Shown here in pieces: positions 43,667-51,868 of a stretch of DNA of 64,000 nucleotides (position 1 is the stretch's first letter; each line of letters begins with the position of its first letter). Origin of the DNA: Eubacterium ruminantium (lineage in GTDB: Bacteria > Bacillota > Clostridia > Lachnospirales > Lachnospiraceae); assembly GCF_900167085.1 (NCBI RefSeq), contig NZ_FUXA01000004.1, forward strand, positions 269,985-333,984, read 5' to 3'. Under the pieces are notes generated by a model. It was not told the DNA's origin. It worked only from the letters and a program-made list of their open reading frames with translations, and made no database searches. A program made the translations under genes and the position numbers.

Positions 43667-43729
43667 GCAGTGTAGTTCAGTTGGTTAGAGCAGGATCTTC
43701 ATACGGTCAAGATCGTGGGTTCGAAAGTC
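43667..43729 (+). tRNA. tRNA-Met(CAT)-like sequence, 3' end lost
   Basis: GCAGTGT acceptor strand, D arm GTTC / GAGC with AGTTGGTTA loop, anticodon stem of four pairs with loop TTCATAC (anticodon CAT), variable AGATC and T arm start GTGGGTTCGAA. After this it switches to AGTCTCCGCTTCGCTCC and no matching T-stem or acceptor strand is found. Confidence 0.4.
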
Positions 43730-43779
43730 TCCGCTTCGCTCCGGTCGGCTCAGATCAATTCTTCACTTCGTTACGGTCC

Positions 43780-43810
43780 GCACTTAACGCATGTCACTGG
43801 CATGCAGTGC
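43780..43810. repeat. Bulged hairpin A2
   Basis: Outer stem GCACT / AGTGC, 4-nt bulge TAAC on the 5' side exactly as in A1, inner stem GCATG / CATGC, 7-nt loop. The 20-bp lead CTTCACTTCGTTACGGTCCG (43761-43780) is identical to that of A1. Confidence 0.6.
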
Positions 43811-44006
43811 CGTCCACCGGACGCTTTTCGCCCCGCCACATCCACTAATATGATATTTACAGCTTGAGTCGCAAAATCTCCGGGAGTTAAGATTTAATAA
43901 AGGATCCTTTGGTCAAATCTGAATATGCCGGACAATAAAGCATCGTCTTGTTTAGATGGAGTACGTTAGTGACATTAATGATAGTAGAAAGATACATAAA
44001 TCCAAC

Positions 44007-44035
44007 TTGACAAAGTGGTTCCTCAATGATAAGTT
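44007..44035 (+). promoter_or_regulatory. Weak candidate promoter for abiE
   Basis: Perfect TTGACA (44007-44012) followed after 17 bp by TAAGTT (44030-44035), a poor -10. It lies 71 bp upstream of the AbiEi start. The region 43811-44006 shows nothing else recognisable. Confidence 0.35.
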
Positions 44036-44105
44036 AAGCATGTGTACGAGAATAACATAATATAGAGTAAATTACGACAAATAATTAACATCATGGAGCG
44101 AGAAT

Positions 44106-44873
44106 ATGAATTTGTATTATGAACTGCTACAGTATCCAGTTTTTTCCATGAAAGAAGTAAATGCATTGTATTCTAGCGAACGCACAGCAAGAGCGGCGCT
44201 GGGAAAACTTCTTAAGGAGAATATGGTATTAAAAATCCGAAATGGATTATACACATGCGTGAGCGGTGAAAATGGAGGACCGGTGGCGAACAGATTTCAG
44301 GTTGCCAGTGCTATCACGTCATCTTCTTATGTATCCCATCACACTGCCTTTGAGTATTATGGAACTGTCGATCAGGTTTTCTATGAGGTTTATGTTGGTT
44401 CTGAGACACGTTTCCACGACTTTGAATTTGATGGGTACACTTATCATTATGTCAAAGAACAGATGAAGGAAGGTATAGTTTCTCCGGAGTTTAGCGGTGG
44501 AGTGAGGGTTACGGATAAGGAGCGGACGATAGTAGATTCCATAAAGGATATCAATCTTATCGCCGGGTTGGAAGAGGTGCTTTCGTGTGTAGTGTCCGTG
44601 AACAGTATTGATGAGGCAAAAATGATAAACTATCTGGCCGGATATGACAGTGCCTTTTTATATCAGAAGACCGGTTTTATTTTTAATGAATATCAGACAG
44701 AGCTTGGCGTAAGTGATGATTTTATAAAGATATGTAATGATAGAAGCGGAAATTCAAAGCGATATCTGACAAACGGTATAAGTGAGCCGTGCTATTCGGG
44801 TGAATGGAAACTGGTATATCCAAAGAATATAAAGCAAATGAAGAACGGAGGGATAGAGGATGCCGCAATATAA
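44106..44873 (+). CDS. abiEi: AbiEi-type antitoxin / transcriptional regulator
   Basis: A 255-residue antitoxin of the AbiE type IV toxin-antitoxin family, which aborts phage infection. N-terminal winged helix (MNLYYELLQYPVFSMKEVNA, RAALGKLLKENMVLKIRNGL), then the AbiEi C-terminal domain with SSYVSHHTAFEYYGTVDQ and VRVTDKERTIVDSIKD. AbiEi represses its own promoter and counteracts the AbiEii nucleotidyltransferase without binding it. GGAGCGAG precedes the ATG. It overlaps the toxin gene by 14 bp, the usual coupling for this pair. Confidence 0.85.
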   Translation: MNLYYELLQYPVFSMKEVNALYSSERTARAALGKLLKENMVLKIRNGLYTCVSGENGGPVANRFQVASAITSSSYVSHHTAFEYYGTVDQVFYEVYVGSETRFHDFEFDGYTYHYVKEQMKEGIVSPEFSGGVRVTDKERTIVDSIKDINLIAGLEEVLSCVVSVNSIDEAKMINYLAGYDSAFLYQKTGFIFNEYQTELGVSDDFIKICNDRSGNSKRYLTNGISEPCYSGEWKLVYPKNIKQMKNGGIEDAAI

Positions 44874-45798
44874 CAGAAGAGAGCTTGATGCAAGGGCACG
44901 GGAATTTGGATTTAATCGCGATACATTTGAGAAGGTTCTTCGTTTGAAAACAATTCTTGAATTCCTGAATACAGAGGAATATATGCGTGAACACCTATTG
45001 CTTAAGGGTGGAACTGCTATAAATCTGACGGTTTTCAACCTTCCAAGATTGTCAGTTGATATAGATATGGATTTTATCCCGAATCTGACAAGAGAAGAGA
45101 CGGAAAACGAAAGAGAGCGATTGACGGAGATACTGAAGGGATATATGTCGGAGCAAGGATATTCTCTTTCCAATGCTTCAAGATTCAGTCACAGCCTGGA
45201 CGCATTCCACTATAACTATGTGAATGCTGCTGGCAATAAGGATATGATCAAAATAGAGATTAACTATTCTCTGAGAACACACGTGCTTCCGTCAGAAGAC
45301 AGAGTCTTTGTAACAGAAGCTTTCGGAGAGCCGATAAAGGTCAGAACGGTAGCGGCTATGGAAATCTTTGCGGCAAAAACCAATGCTCTGATAAGCAGGG
45401 CTGCCGCAAGGGATCTGTATGACTTCTGCAATATGGCTGATATGAAGCTGTTTTCAGGTGAAGAGGACATGTTCAGGAAATGCATCATTTTCTATGCGAC
45501 GATTTCTGCAATAGAAGTGAACAAAGACTTTGATACATCAGTCATAGACAGTCTTGTCTTTTCAAAGATAAAATCTGATCTGTTTCCGGTTCTGGCTGTA
45601 AAAGATAAGTTTGATCTTGAGGGGAAGAAACAGCAGGCGAAGGAGTACATAGCATCGCTTATGAAACTGACAGAAGCAGAAATAGAGTATATGGAAAGGT
45701 TTATAGAAAAAGAATATAAACCGGAGTTACTTTTTGAGAACGCTGAAATCATAGAGCGATTGAGAGATCATCCGATGGCGTTATGGAAATGTAAATGA
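44860..45798 (+). CDS. abiEii: AbiEii nucleotidyltransferase toxin
   Basis: A 312-residue nucleotidyltransferase toxin (DUF1814). The active-site motif is LLKGGTAINLTVFNLPRLSV followed by DIDMDF (about residues 46-72), the GS/GG...DxD pattern of the polymerase-beta fold. Lys/Asp motifs further on (IKVRTVAAMEIFAAKTNALI, AARDLYDFCNM) complete the family pattern. Related toxins (for example MenT proteins) add nucleotides to tRNA 3' ends; the tRNA-like array just upstream makes that worth noting, though no link is shown. Start ATG has GGAGGGATAGAGG upstream. Confidence 0.88.
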   Translation: MPQYNRRELDARAREFGFNRDTFEKVLRLKTILEFLNTEEYMREHLLLKGGTAINLTVFNLPRLSVDIDMDFIPNLTREETENERERLTEILKGYMSEQGYSLSNASRFSHSLDAFHYNYVNAAGNKDMIKIEINYSLRTHVLPSEDRVFVTEAFGEPIKVRTVAAMEIFAAKTNALISRAAARDLYDFCNMADMKLFSGEEDMFRKCIIFYATISAIEVNKDFDTSVIDSLVFSKIKSDLFPVLAVKDKFDLEGKKQQAKEYIASLMKLTEAEIEYMERFIEKEYKPELLFENAEIIERLRDHPMALWKCK

Positions 45799-45799
45799 T

Positions 45800-45949
45800 A
45801 TGAGAAAGAATAAGTGGCTCAGAGCACTGATGTTGATACACGGATTATTCTATTTCAGTTGCACATTTATGCCGATGACGGGAATGTTTGCAAAGATGTC
45901 ATCTGGTGGTGATGGTATCGGTGGAAGGCTTCCCTTTGTGTTGGAGTAG
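45800..45949 (+). CDS. Small ORF after AbiEii (49 aa)
   Basis: The ATG lies one base after the AbiEii stop. The product, MRKNKWLRALMLIHGLFYFS followed by CTFMPMTGMFAKMSSGGDG, has a basic start and one hydrophobic segment. The Gly-rich end looks cut off. It may be a coupled small membrane protein or the remnant of a longer membrane protein. No ribosome site of its own. Confidence 0.35.
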   Translation: MRKNKWLRALMLIHGLFYFSCTFMPMTGMFAKMSSGGDGIGGRLPFVLE

Positions 45950-45954
45950 GCTTA

Positions 45955-46566
45955 ATGAGTCTTCGGCTGACAGAGTTTGATGAAAATCCTCTGACTATCG
46001 GCAATCGTTATATTATAGATCTTCGAAGCTTATATCATAAATATTCACTAAACTTTGATGTTGATAAATATGCTATAAGACAATTCAGTTTTGCATATAA
46101 AAAGGGCGACAATGCGGAAATACTGAATGCAATGAACGAATCTCAGCAGAAACTTATGCCTTTTGTGCTTGATTTTTTTGAGATGACTAAAACACTTGAA
46201 GATATATATAAGCTTGCATATTCGGTTTTGTGGGAACTACAAAGAGATGTTGCTGTGCTTACACAAAAGGCCGATGAACTTCTGGATTATAGAGAAAAAG
46301 TTTTTCCGGAAGAGCGAAAGACTTTTCTTACAGTAATGGATGAATTTGTTAAGAATAACCCATTTATGCGCCCATTGGCTGAAAGAAAGAAAGCAGAAAA
46401 TATTGAAATATACAATAATGTAAACAAATGGTTAGCTGATCGAAAAGTCGGTGGAGCAGAATATGAGAGTTATATGAAGCAGGCAAATGAGACAAAAAAT
46501 GAAAATATGAAAGAAATTTATGAGAAGAGAGGCTTTGTTGATTATACAAAAATATCTATACGGTAA
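45955..46566 (+). CDS. Hypothetical helical protein (203 aa)
   Basis: A soluble, mainly helical protein rich in charged residues; segments such as QQKLMPFVLDFFEMTKTLED and ADELLDYREKVFPEERKTFL suggest a helical bundle. Not recognised. Its last ~14 codons and the following 110 bp recur at 48545-48700 in front of the PHP phosphatase, so the original neighbour of this gene was that phosphatase. It begins six bases after the small ORF behind AbiEii. The start ATG has only AGGCTT upstream. Confidence 0.5.
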   Translation: MSLRLTEFDENPLTIGNRYIIDLRSLYHKYSLNFDVDKYAIRQFSFAYKKGDNAEILNAMNESQQKLMPFVLDFFEMTKTLEDIYKLAYSVLWELQRDVAVLTQKADELLDYREKVFPEERKTFLTVMDEFVKNNPFMRPLAERKKAENIEIYNNVNKWLADRKVGGAEYESYMKQANETKNENMKEIYEKRGFVDYTKISIR

Positions 46567-46680
46567 ATGTATTTTCCTTCCTAAAACTACCAATTACCTT
46601 TTTGGAAAAAATCATATGTTGAAGCAAAAAGGAGGATTATTGAATGAAATCTATATTATCTTCAGCACATGTTCACACTA
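46526..46680 (+). repeat. Segmental duplication, left copy
   Basis: 155 bp (AGAGAGGCTTTGTTGATTAT to GTTCACACTA) nearly identical to 48545-48700. It covers the end of the 203-residue gene, the intergenic region with its ribosome site, and the first 12 codons of the PHP phosphatase. Homology stops abruptly on both sides. Confidence 0.9.
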
Positions 46681-47138
46681 GAAAAGCAACTGCAAATGAT
46701 ATAGAGGCGCTACGGGAATTGTATTTGGCGCTGGAAGAAGATGGAGTAAGATATCAGCCGGAACATTTTGTTATTGGCGAAAGAACGGATGAGTTCTTTC
46801 AGAATATCTTCGAGAGTGATAACCAGGATATCCTTGTTGCGGACATTGATGGGGTGGCAGTAGGTTTTGTACATGTTATGATCCTTCAGCAAAAGAAGGT
46901 TTCCTGCCTTAAGCCGCAGAGTGTCGTGTATATGCAAGATCTTTGTGTGCGTGAAGACATGCGGAATAATAAGATTGGAGCCGGGCTTATTCGGGCTGCT
47001 AAAGACTATGGCAAAGAAAATAAAGTTGACTTTATTCGCACACAGGTATTTCCGGGAAATGTCGACGGAATGCGTTTCTATGAGCGCAACGGTTTTAGTG
47101 AAATGATGAAAACTATAGAATGTCAATCGCTGGACTGA
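46644..47138 (+). CDS. GNAT acetyltransferase with N-terminus borrowed from the PHP gene
   Basis: A 164-residue acetyltransferase. The first 12 residues (MKSILSSAHVHT) are identical to the start of the PHP phosphatase at 48664 and come from the duplicated 155-bp segment; GNAT homology begins at RKATANDIEALRELY. The acetyl-CoA loop is in LCVREDMRNNKIGAGLIRAA (about 97-116), and the end NVDGMRFYERNGFSEMMK is standard. The full fold seems present, so a working fusion expressed from the phosphatase's ribosome site is possible. The last 60 bp recur at 49539-49598 behind the PHP gene. Confidence 0.8.
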   Translation: MKSILSSAHVHTRKATANDIEALRELYLALEEDGVRYQPEHFVIGERTDEFFQNIFESDNQDILVADIDGVAVGFVHVMILQQKKVSCLKPQSVVYMQDLCVREDMRNNKIGAGLIRAAKDYGKENKVDFIRTQVFPGNVDGMRFYERNGFSEMMKTIECQSLD

Positions 47139-47191
47139 TTAAAGGAAAAATTAGAACTATATTTATTGGCATAGGAAAGGGGTGAGGAGAA

Positions 47192-48370
47192 GTGACTGAT
47201 TCTGATTTTACGAAGGTCGGATATTCATTATCGATTGACGGAAAATATTATAATACATTGGATATAGAGTCGTTTTCTCTGATGATGAAAGATCCTTCTT
47301 ATTGCTATAAATTTTATTGGCTGGAAGCGATTGTGCAGCTGATATCTGAGGGTATAAAGGAAACAACTTTTGATGCAATCATAAATGAAATGATCTGCAA
47401 TGCCTGGTATTCCGTGAGAGAATTTCATATTCATTTAAGCGGAATGCAGTTGGACGGGCAGGTGAGAGATGGCTTGGAAAGAGCGGTTTTACATCTCACA
47501 CAGCTTTCGGATTTGCCCGCAAATGCTTCAAAGGTTGAGATTAAAAATGCGATTGCAGAGCATGATTCCGAGTTGAAGGCTTATAAAGAGCAGCTTACCA
47601 ATATGGTTCCATACAGAGCTTTGGCCGGATTCTTTAATAAAAGCGAGGGGACGGTGGACTGGGGAAGTGTTCGCAGGATGACCGCTTTCATCGAAAAAAT
47701 AAATAAAGACACCGTGCTTTTGCCATACATATTGGGAGAGGAAAGTAAGCTTAAAAAGAAAGTTTATTTTCAAGATGCCTGGGTGGAAATGATACAGGAT
47801 CAGACCGTGTCGATTTTGGGCTGGATTCAGTATGAGAAAGTAAAATGGCTGCAGAATAATAATCCGGAAGTGCCGGGACTGATATACAAGTTGGCTCCGA
47901 TGGATGAAAAGATGCGAAAGCTAAATAATGTGCGGAAGCTTTGGGATAGCATTCTGGATGTGAACCGGATTATGGATGTATTTACAGAAGAACCGGTTGA
48001 AATAAAGCAGTATGATGTGGATCATTTTATTCCATGGTCATTTGTCATGAATGATGAGCTGTGGAATCTGATGCCGATGGATTCTTCATTGAACTCTTCC
48101 AAGAGCAACAGACTTCCGAAATGGGATCCATTTTTCAGCAGATTTGCGAAGAATCAGTTTATCATGTATCAGCTGATTCATGAGAAAGAAGGCATTAGAA
48201 AATTATACGAGTCGTGCTACAGAGATAATCTGCATTCTATTTGGGCAGGGCAGGAGTTATATCGCAAGGGAAATACGAAAGAAGAATTCTTCAACATACT
48301 TCAGAAGAATATGCAGCCAGTGTATGATTCGGCAAGACGGCAAGGGTATGAAGTATGGGGGAGAGGATAA
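47192..48370 (+). CDS. HNH endonuclease domain protein
   Basis: A 392-residue protein with an N-terminal ~250-residue helical region of unknown role and a C-terminal HNH nuclease: YDVDHFIPWSFVMNDELWNL then MPMDSSLNSSKSNRLPKWDP (about 265-310), giving the His-Asn-His metal site (DHF, N in WNLMP, and NSSKSN). Similar DUF-HNH proteins occur in defence loci as restriction-type nucleases. Start is GTG at 47192 with GGTGAGGAG before it. It lies inside the block inserted between the two copies of the 155-bp duplication. Its last ~140 bp recur at 52853-52994. Confidence 0.75.
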   Translation: MTDSDFTKVGYSLSIDGKYYNTLDIESFSLMMKDPSYCYKFYWLEAIVQLISEGIKETTFDAIINEMICNAWYSVREFHIHLSGMQLDGQVRDGLERAVLHLTQLSDLPANASKVEIKNAIAEHDSELKAYKEQLTNMVPYRALAGFFNKSEGTVDWGSVRRMTAFIEKINKDTVLLPYILGEESKLKKKVYFQDAWVEMIQDQTVSILGWIQYEKVKWLQNNNPEVPGLIYKLAPMDEKMRKLNNVRKLWDSILDVNRIMDVFTEEPVEIKQYDVDHFIPWSFVMNDELWNLMPMDSSLNSSKSNRLPKWDPFFSRFAKNQFIMYQLIHEKEGIRKLYESCYRDNLHSIWAGQELYRKGNTKEEFFNILQKNMQPVYDSARRQGYEVWGRG

Positions 48371-48544
48371 AGGGGCTGGTGGATAAAGTGGATAAAAGGT
48401 ACTGATAATACATATAGGATCAATACTTTAGCTTTTTGTAGTGAATTGGATTTGATTGGGTTTGAGGAGTATCTATTAGCGTTATCAAGATGAACTTGAT
48501 AGACAAAACTCATGTGAAGAAGACGCACCAAAAACAAGAGCAAC

Positions 48545-48700
48545 AGAGAGGCTTTGTTGATTATACAAAAATATCTATACGGTAAATGTATTTTCCTTCC
48601 TAAAACTACCAATTACCTTTTTGGGGAAAAAATCATATGTTGAAGCAAGAGGAGGCTTATTGAATGAAATCTATATTATCTTCAGCACATGTTCACACTA
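48545..48700 (+). repeat. Segmental duplication, right copy
   Basis: 156 bp matching 46526-46680 with a few indels. Here it leads into the intact PHP phosphatase gene, so this is the junction with the original downstream sequence, while the upstream gene end is only a fragment. Confidence 0.9.
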
Positions 48701-49497
48701 CCTTTTGTGACGGTAAATCAACCGCACAGGAGATGGCTCGAACGGCATGTGAAATGGGATTTGTATCGCTTGGTTTTACATCACATGCTCCACAGATGTT
48801 TGATCCGGCACATTGTATCGATCCTTCAAGGGAATGTGATTATATAAATGAAATACGTAGGATCAAGCAAGAATACAAAGGTCGTATGGCAGTTTATCTC
48901 GGGATTGAAAGAGATATGTACAGTTGCTCGGAATCGACGGAGTACGATTATTTTATTGCTTCTATGCATTATTTCAAGATACCTGACGGTAGCTATAGTG
49001 GGGTTGATGCGCCGGCTGAGATTATGCAGAAATATATAAATGAATATTGTGACGGAAATGGCCTCGAAATGGCGAAAAGGTATTTTACACAGTTTAGGGA
49101 TTACGTTATAGAATCAAAGCCCCAAATAATAGGACATTTTGATCTTGTCAGGTATAACAATGCGGCGCTGCATTTATATGACGAAGATTCTTTGGATTAT
49201 AAGATGATGGCTTTGGATGCCCTTCGAGATCTTGTTGATACAAATGCTTTGCTTGAAGTAAATACAGGAGGAGTTGCAAGAGGGTATATGACAGAACCTT
49301 ATCCGGCTTTATTTTTGCTTAAAGAATGGAAGAACTGGGGTGGTGAGGTTATAATTAATTCGGATTGTCATGATGCAAAACTTCTGGATGCAGGTTATGT
49401 TCAGGCTGAAGAGATTCTGTTATCACTGGGATATGATCACGTGGTGCGGCTGAGCCGGAACCCGGAAAAAGAAATGTGGGAACGAGTTGAACTATAA
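48664..49497 (+). CDS. PHP-domain histidinol-phosphatase-type phosphoesterase
   Basis: A 277-residue metal-dependent phosphoesterase of the PHP family. Metal ligands appear in order: HVHTTFCDGKS (residues 9-19), SHAPQMF with the following segment, IERD (about 81), SMHYF (about 101), IGHFDLVRY (about 158-166) and NSDCHD (about 236). The set and length match HisK-type histidinol phosphatases, which remove phosphate from histidinol phosphate in histidine synthesis; no other his gene is near, so substrate is uncertain. AGGAGG precedes the ATG. The tail of a GNAT gene follows at 49539. Confidence 0.85.
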   Translation: MKSILSSAHVHTTFCDGKSTAQEMARTACEMGFVSLGFTSHAPQMFDPAHCIDPSRECDYINEIRRIKQEYKGRMAVYLGIERDMYSCSESTEYDYFIASMHYFKIPDGSYSGVDAPAEIMQKYINEYCDGNGLEMAKRYFTQFRDYVIESKPQIIGHFDLVRYNNAALHLYDEDSLDYKMMALDALRDLVDTNALLEVNTGGVARGYMTEPYPALFLLKEWKNWGGEVIINSDCHDAKLLDAGYVQAEEILLSLGYDHVVRLSRNPEKEMWERVEL

Positions 49498-49538
49498 ATT
49501 ATCATACCCCAAACAACATACAACCAAAGGTGGAAAAG

Positions 49539-49598
49539 ATGAGCGCAACGGTTTTAGTGAAATGATGAAAACTATAGAATGTCAATCACTGGACTGAT
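49539..49598 (+). pseudogene. GNAT C-terminal tail, duplicated fragment
   Basis: 60 bp nearly identical to 47080-47139, the end of the GNAT gene (ERNGFSEMMKTIECQSLD and stop). Together with the PHP duplication it shows that the ancestral order was PHP then GNAT and that a block was duplicated and partly deleted. Confidence 0.8.
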
Positions 49599-49607
49599 CA
49601 GTAAAAT

Positions 49608-50480
49608 CTAAAATGTATCACCGGGCGCGGAAAGTCCGTGAGAAATTCTTTCCTGCTTAGGTGTTATTCCTTTCCATTTTTTATAGGTCCTGATAAAATG
49701 ACTACAATCAAAAAAACCGGTTTCCGTGGCAATATAGTTCAGATCATATTCTGAATTGAGGAGTAGATATTGAGCCTTATTTAAACGTATGTAGTTTATA
49801 TATTCTTTGCAAGAACGTCCGTATTTTTTTCTGAAGAGTCTTGCGAAATTTGAATAACTCATATGGCACATTCTGGCGAGTTCCTGTATTTCAAGGGATT
49901 CGCCGGAATGCATATCAATATATTCTAAAATATGAAAAAAGGAAAAATCAGATTCTGTTTGTTTCTTCTGAAATACACGGATATCCTTTTTCAGGTTACG
50001 AGCCATAAAAATCAGCAGATTTTGGATATTTGCCTGAATGTTCAACATGTAAAATTCATTTTTATTTCGGTATTCTTCCACAATCAGATTTATCATTTGA
50101 GGCAACATTTTGGAAGAGGATTCTTCGCGATTTAACACCAGGCAAAGATCTTCTTCTTTAGTTCTTCTCAAAAAATAATCAAACATTTTTGTCAGATAGG
50201 CAGATGGAATATTGAGGGTGTGAATATCAAACTTGATCACCGCATATGTGACGTCGTCATCTTTAGCCTTGGTAATACCATGCAGCTGCAGCGGGTAAAA
50301 ATAACAAAGCTCACCCTCATTTAGGATTAATTTTTCATCATTACATTCTACTGTTATGGAGCCCTTTTCCATGTATATGATTTCGCTATAATAATGCCAA
50401 TGAAGCGGTGAATCAACTGAATGCGAATAAAAAATATCATATGGTTGATTCAGTGCGTCTATATATTCAAATATCTGCAT
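49608..50480 (-). CDS. AraC-family transcriptional regulator
   Basis: A 290-residue regulator on the minus strand: N-terminal cupin sugar-sensing domain (SPLHWHYYSEIIYMEKGSIT, LILNEGELCYFYPLQLHGI) and C-terminal two-HTH AraC domain (SLEIQELARMCHMSYSNFAR, YIATETGFFDCSHFIRTYKK). The ATG at 50480 is chosen because AGAGGA lies just before it; an ATG at 50513 has no ribosome site. It is divergent from the epimerase/GH26 genes with a 198-bp gap, so it probably activates them in response to a manno-oligosaccharide. Sugar specificity is inferred from neighbours. Confidence 0.88.
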   Translation of the reverse strand: MQIFEYIDALNQPYDIFYSHSVDSPLHWHYYSEIIYMEKGSITVECNDEKLILNEGELCYFYPLQLHGITKAKDDDVTYAVIKFDIHTLNIPSAYLTKMFDYFLRRTKEEDLCLVLNREESSSKMLPQMINLIVEEYRNKNEFYMLNIQANIQNLLIFMARNLKKDIRVFQKKQTESDFSFFHILEYIDMHSGESLEIQELARMCHMSYSNFARLFRKKYGRSCKEYINYIRLNKAQYLLLNSEYDLNYIATETGFFDCSHFIRTYKKWKGITPKQERISHGLSAPGDTF

Positions 50481-50678
50481 TTGTAGTCCTCTTTTGCTTA
50501 ATAATTCTAACATTTTTATATTTCCATATTACCATATTTAATTGCTTGACATCAAATACATATGATAGATTTGTACAATTATTTCGTTCTTATTTAATGG
50601 ATTCATAATATCCGCCATGATATAACACAACCATATAAATAACGTGGGTTATATACTATGGAAGGGAGGATGATTTTC

Positions 50679-51857
50679 ATGAGAGAGGAATCATTTTATG
50701 ATCATTTATGCAATGATCTTATTCCGTTCTGGAACAATATGAAAGATGAAGAACACGGCGGTTTTTACGGGTATGCAGATGATCATGGAGTGGCGGATAA
50801 AAATAGTATGAAAGGAGCCATATTAAATAGTAGGATACTATGGTTTTATTCTGCTTCGTATAAACTTCTGAAAAATGAAGGGCTGCTTAGGATGGCGGAT
50901 CATGCATATAACTTTTTGGTGAACTATTTTTTTGACCACAGATATGGTGGCATATTTTGGTCGGTGAATGCGGACGGATCTGTACTTGATGATGTCAAGC
51001 ACACTTATAATCTTGCATTTTCAGTTTACGCATTATCAGTTTACTATCAGGTTAGCGGGAGAAAAGATGCTCTGAATCTGGCATATACGCTTTATCGTAC
51101 CATAGAAGAAAAATGTCGGGATGAAAAAGGATATTTGGAGGCTTTTAACCGTGATTTCACACCGGTTTTCAATGATAAACTTTCTGAAAATGGTGTTCTG
51201 GCTGACCGTACAATGAACACTCTTCTTCATGTTCTTGAATCATATACAGAACTATATCGTGCAGACGGATTTTCCAATGTGGGAAAATCAATTCGTGAGA
51301 TTTTGCAAATTTTCAAAACAAAAATCTATAACCCTCAGAGAAAGATTTGTGAGGTTTTCTTCGACAAGGAATACAATTCGATAATCAATCTTGAATCATA
51401 TGGTCATGATATAGAAACTTCATGGTTGATTGACAGAGCATGTGATGTGTTGAGGGATGAAAAATGTCATGAGGAAATGTTGCCGATTATCAACGGGTTG
51501 GCAGCGGAGGCATATATAAATGGTATAGATCCTCAAAGTCATGCTATGTATAATGAGTGCGAAAATGGTGTTATCAGCCGGAAAAAGATATGGTGGGTTC
51601 AGGCAGAGGCTGTTATCGGCTTTTACAATGCGTACCAAAAGAATCCGAATCACACGGAATATATGTACATTTCCCAGCAGATATGGGATTATATTAATAA
51701 AAATGTCATTGATACTGTGACAGGTGAATGGATTGAAGATATTGAGCCTGATAATACAGTCAAACCAAATCAGGCACTTGTCCATGCCTGGAAATGTCCT
51801 TACCATAACGGACGAATGTGTATTGAAATGATAAACAGACTCCGCCAGACAAACTGA
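50679..51857 (+). CDS. AGE-family epimerase, cellobiose 2-epimerase type
   Basis: A 392-residue alpha6/alpha6-barrel epimerase. Family features: EEHGGFYGYADDHG near residue 20, the catalytic-His region SYGHDIETSWLIDRA (about 245-260), KIWWVQAEAVIGF (about 310) and the terminal WKCPYHNGRMCIEMI with the last His. These are the marks of cellobiose 2-epimerases, which convert the reducing-end sugar between glucose and mannose and act on cellobiose and mannobiose. With the GH26 gene 11 bp downstream, mannobiose from mannan is the likely substrate, as known from Ruminococcus. The ATG at 50679 follows GGGAGG. Confidence 0.85.
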   Translation: MREESFYDHLCNDLIPFWNNMKDEEHGGFYGYADDHGVADKNSMKGAILNSRILWFYSASYKLLKNEGLLRMADHAYNFLVNYFFDHRYGGIFWSVNADGSVLDDVKHTYNLAFSVYALSVYYQVSGRKDALNLAYTLYRTIEEKCRDEKGYLEAFNRDFTPVFNDKLSENGVLADRTMNTLLHVLESYTELYRADGFSNVGKSIREILQIFKTKIYNPQRKICEVFFDKEYNSIINLESYGHDIETSWLIDRACDVLRDEKCHEEMLPIINGLAAEAYINGIDPQSHAMYNECENGVISRKKIWWVQAEAVIGFYNAYQKNPNHTEYMYISQQIWDYINKNVIDTVTGEWIEDIEPDNTVKPNQALVHAWKCPYHNGRMCIEMINRLRQTN

Positions 51858-51868
51858 AAGGAGATATT

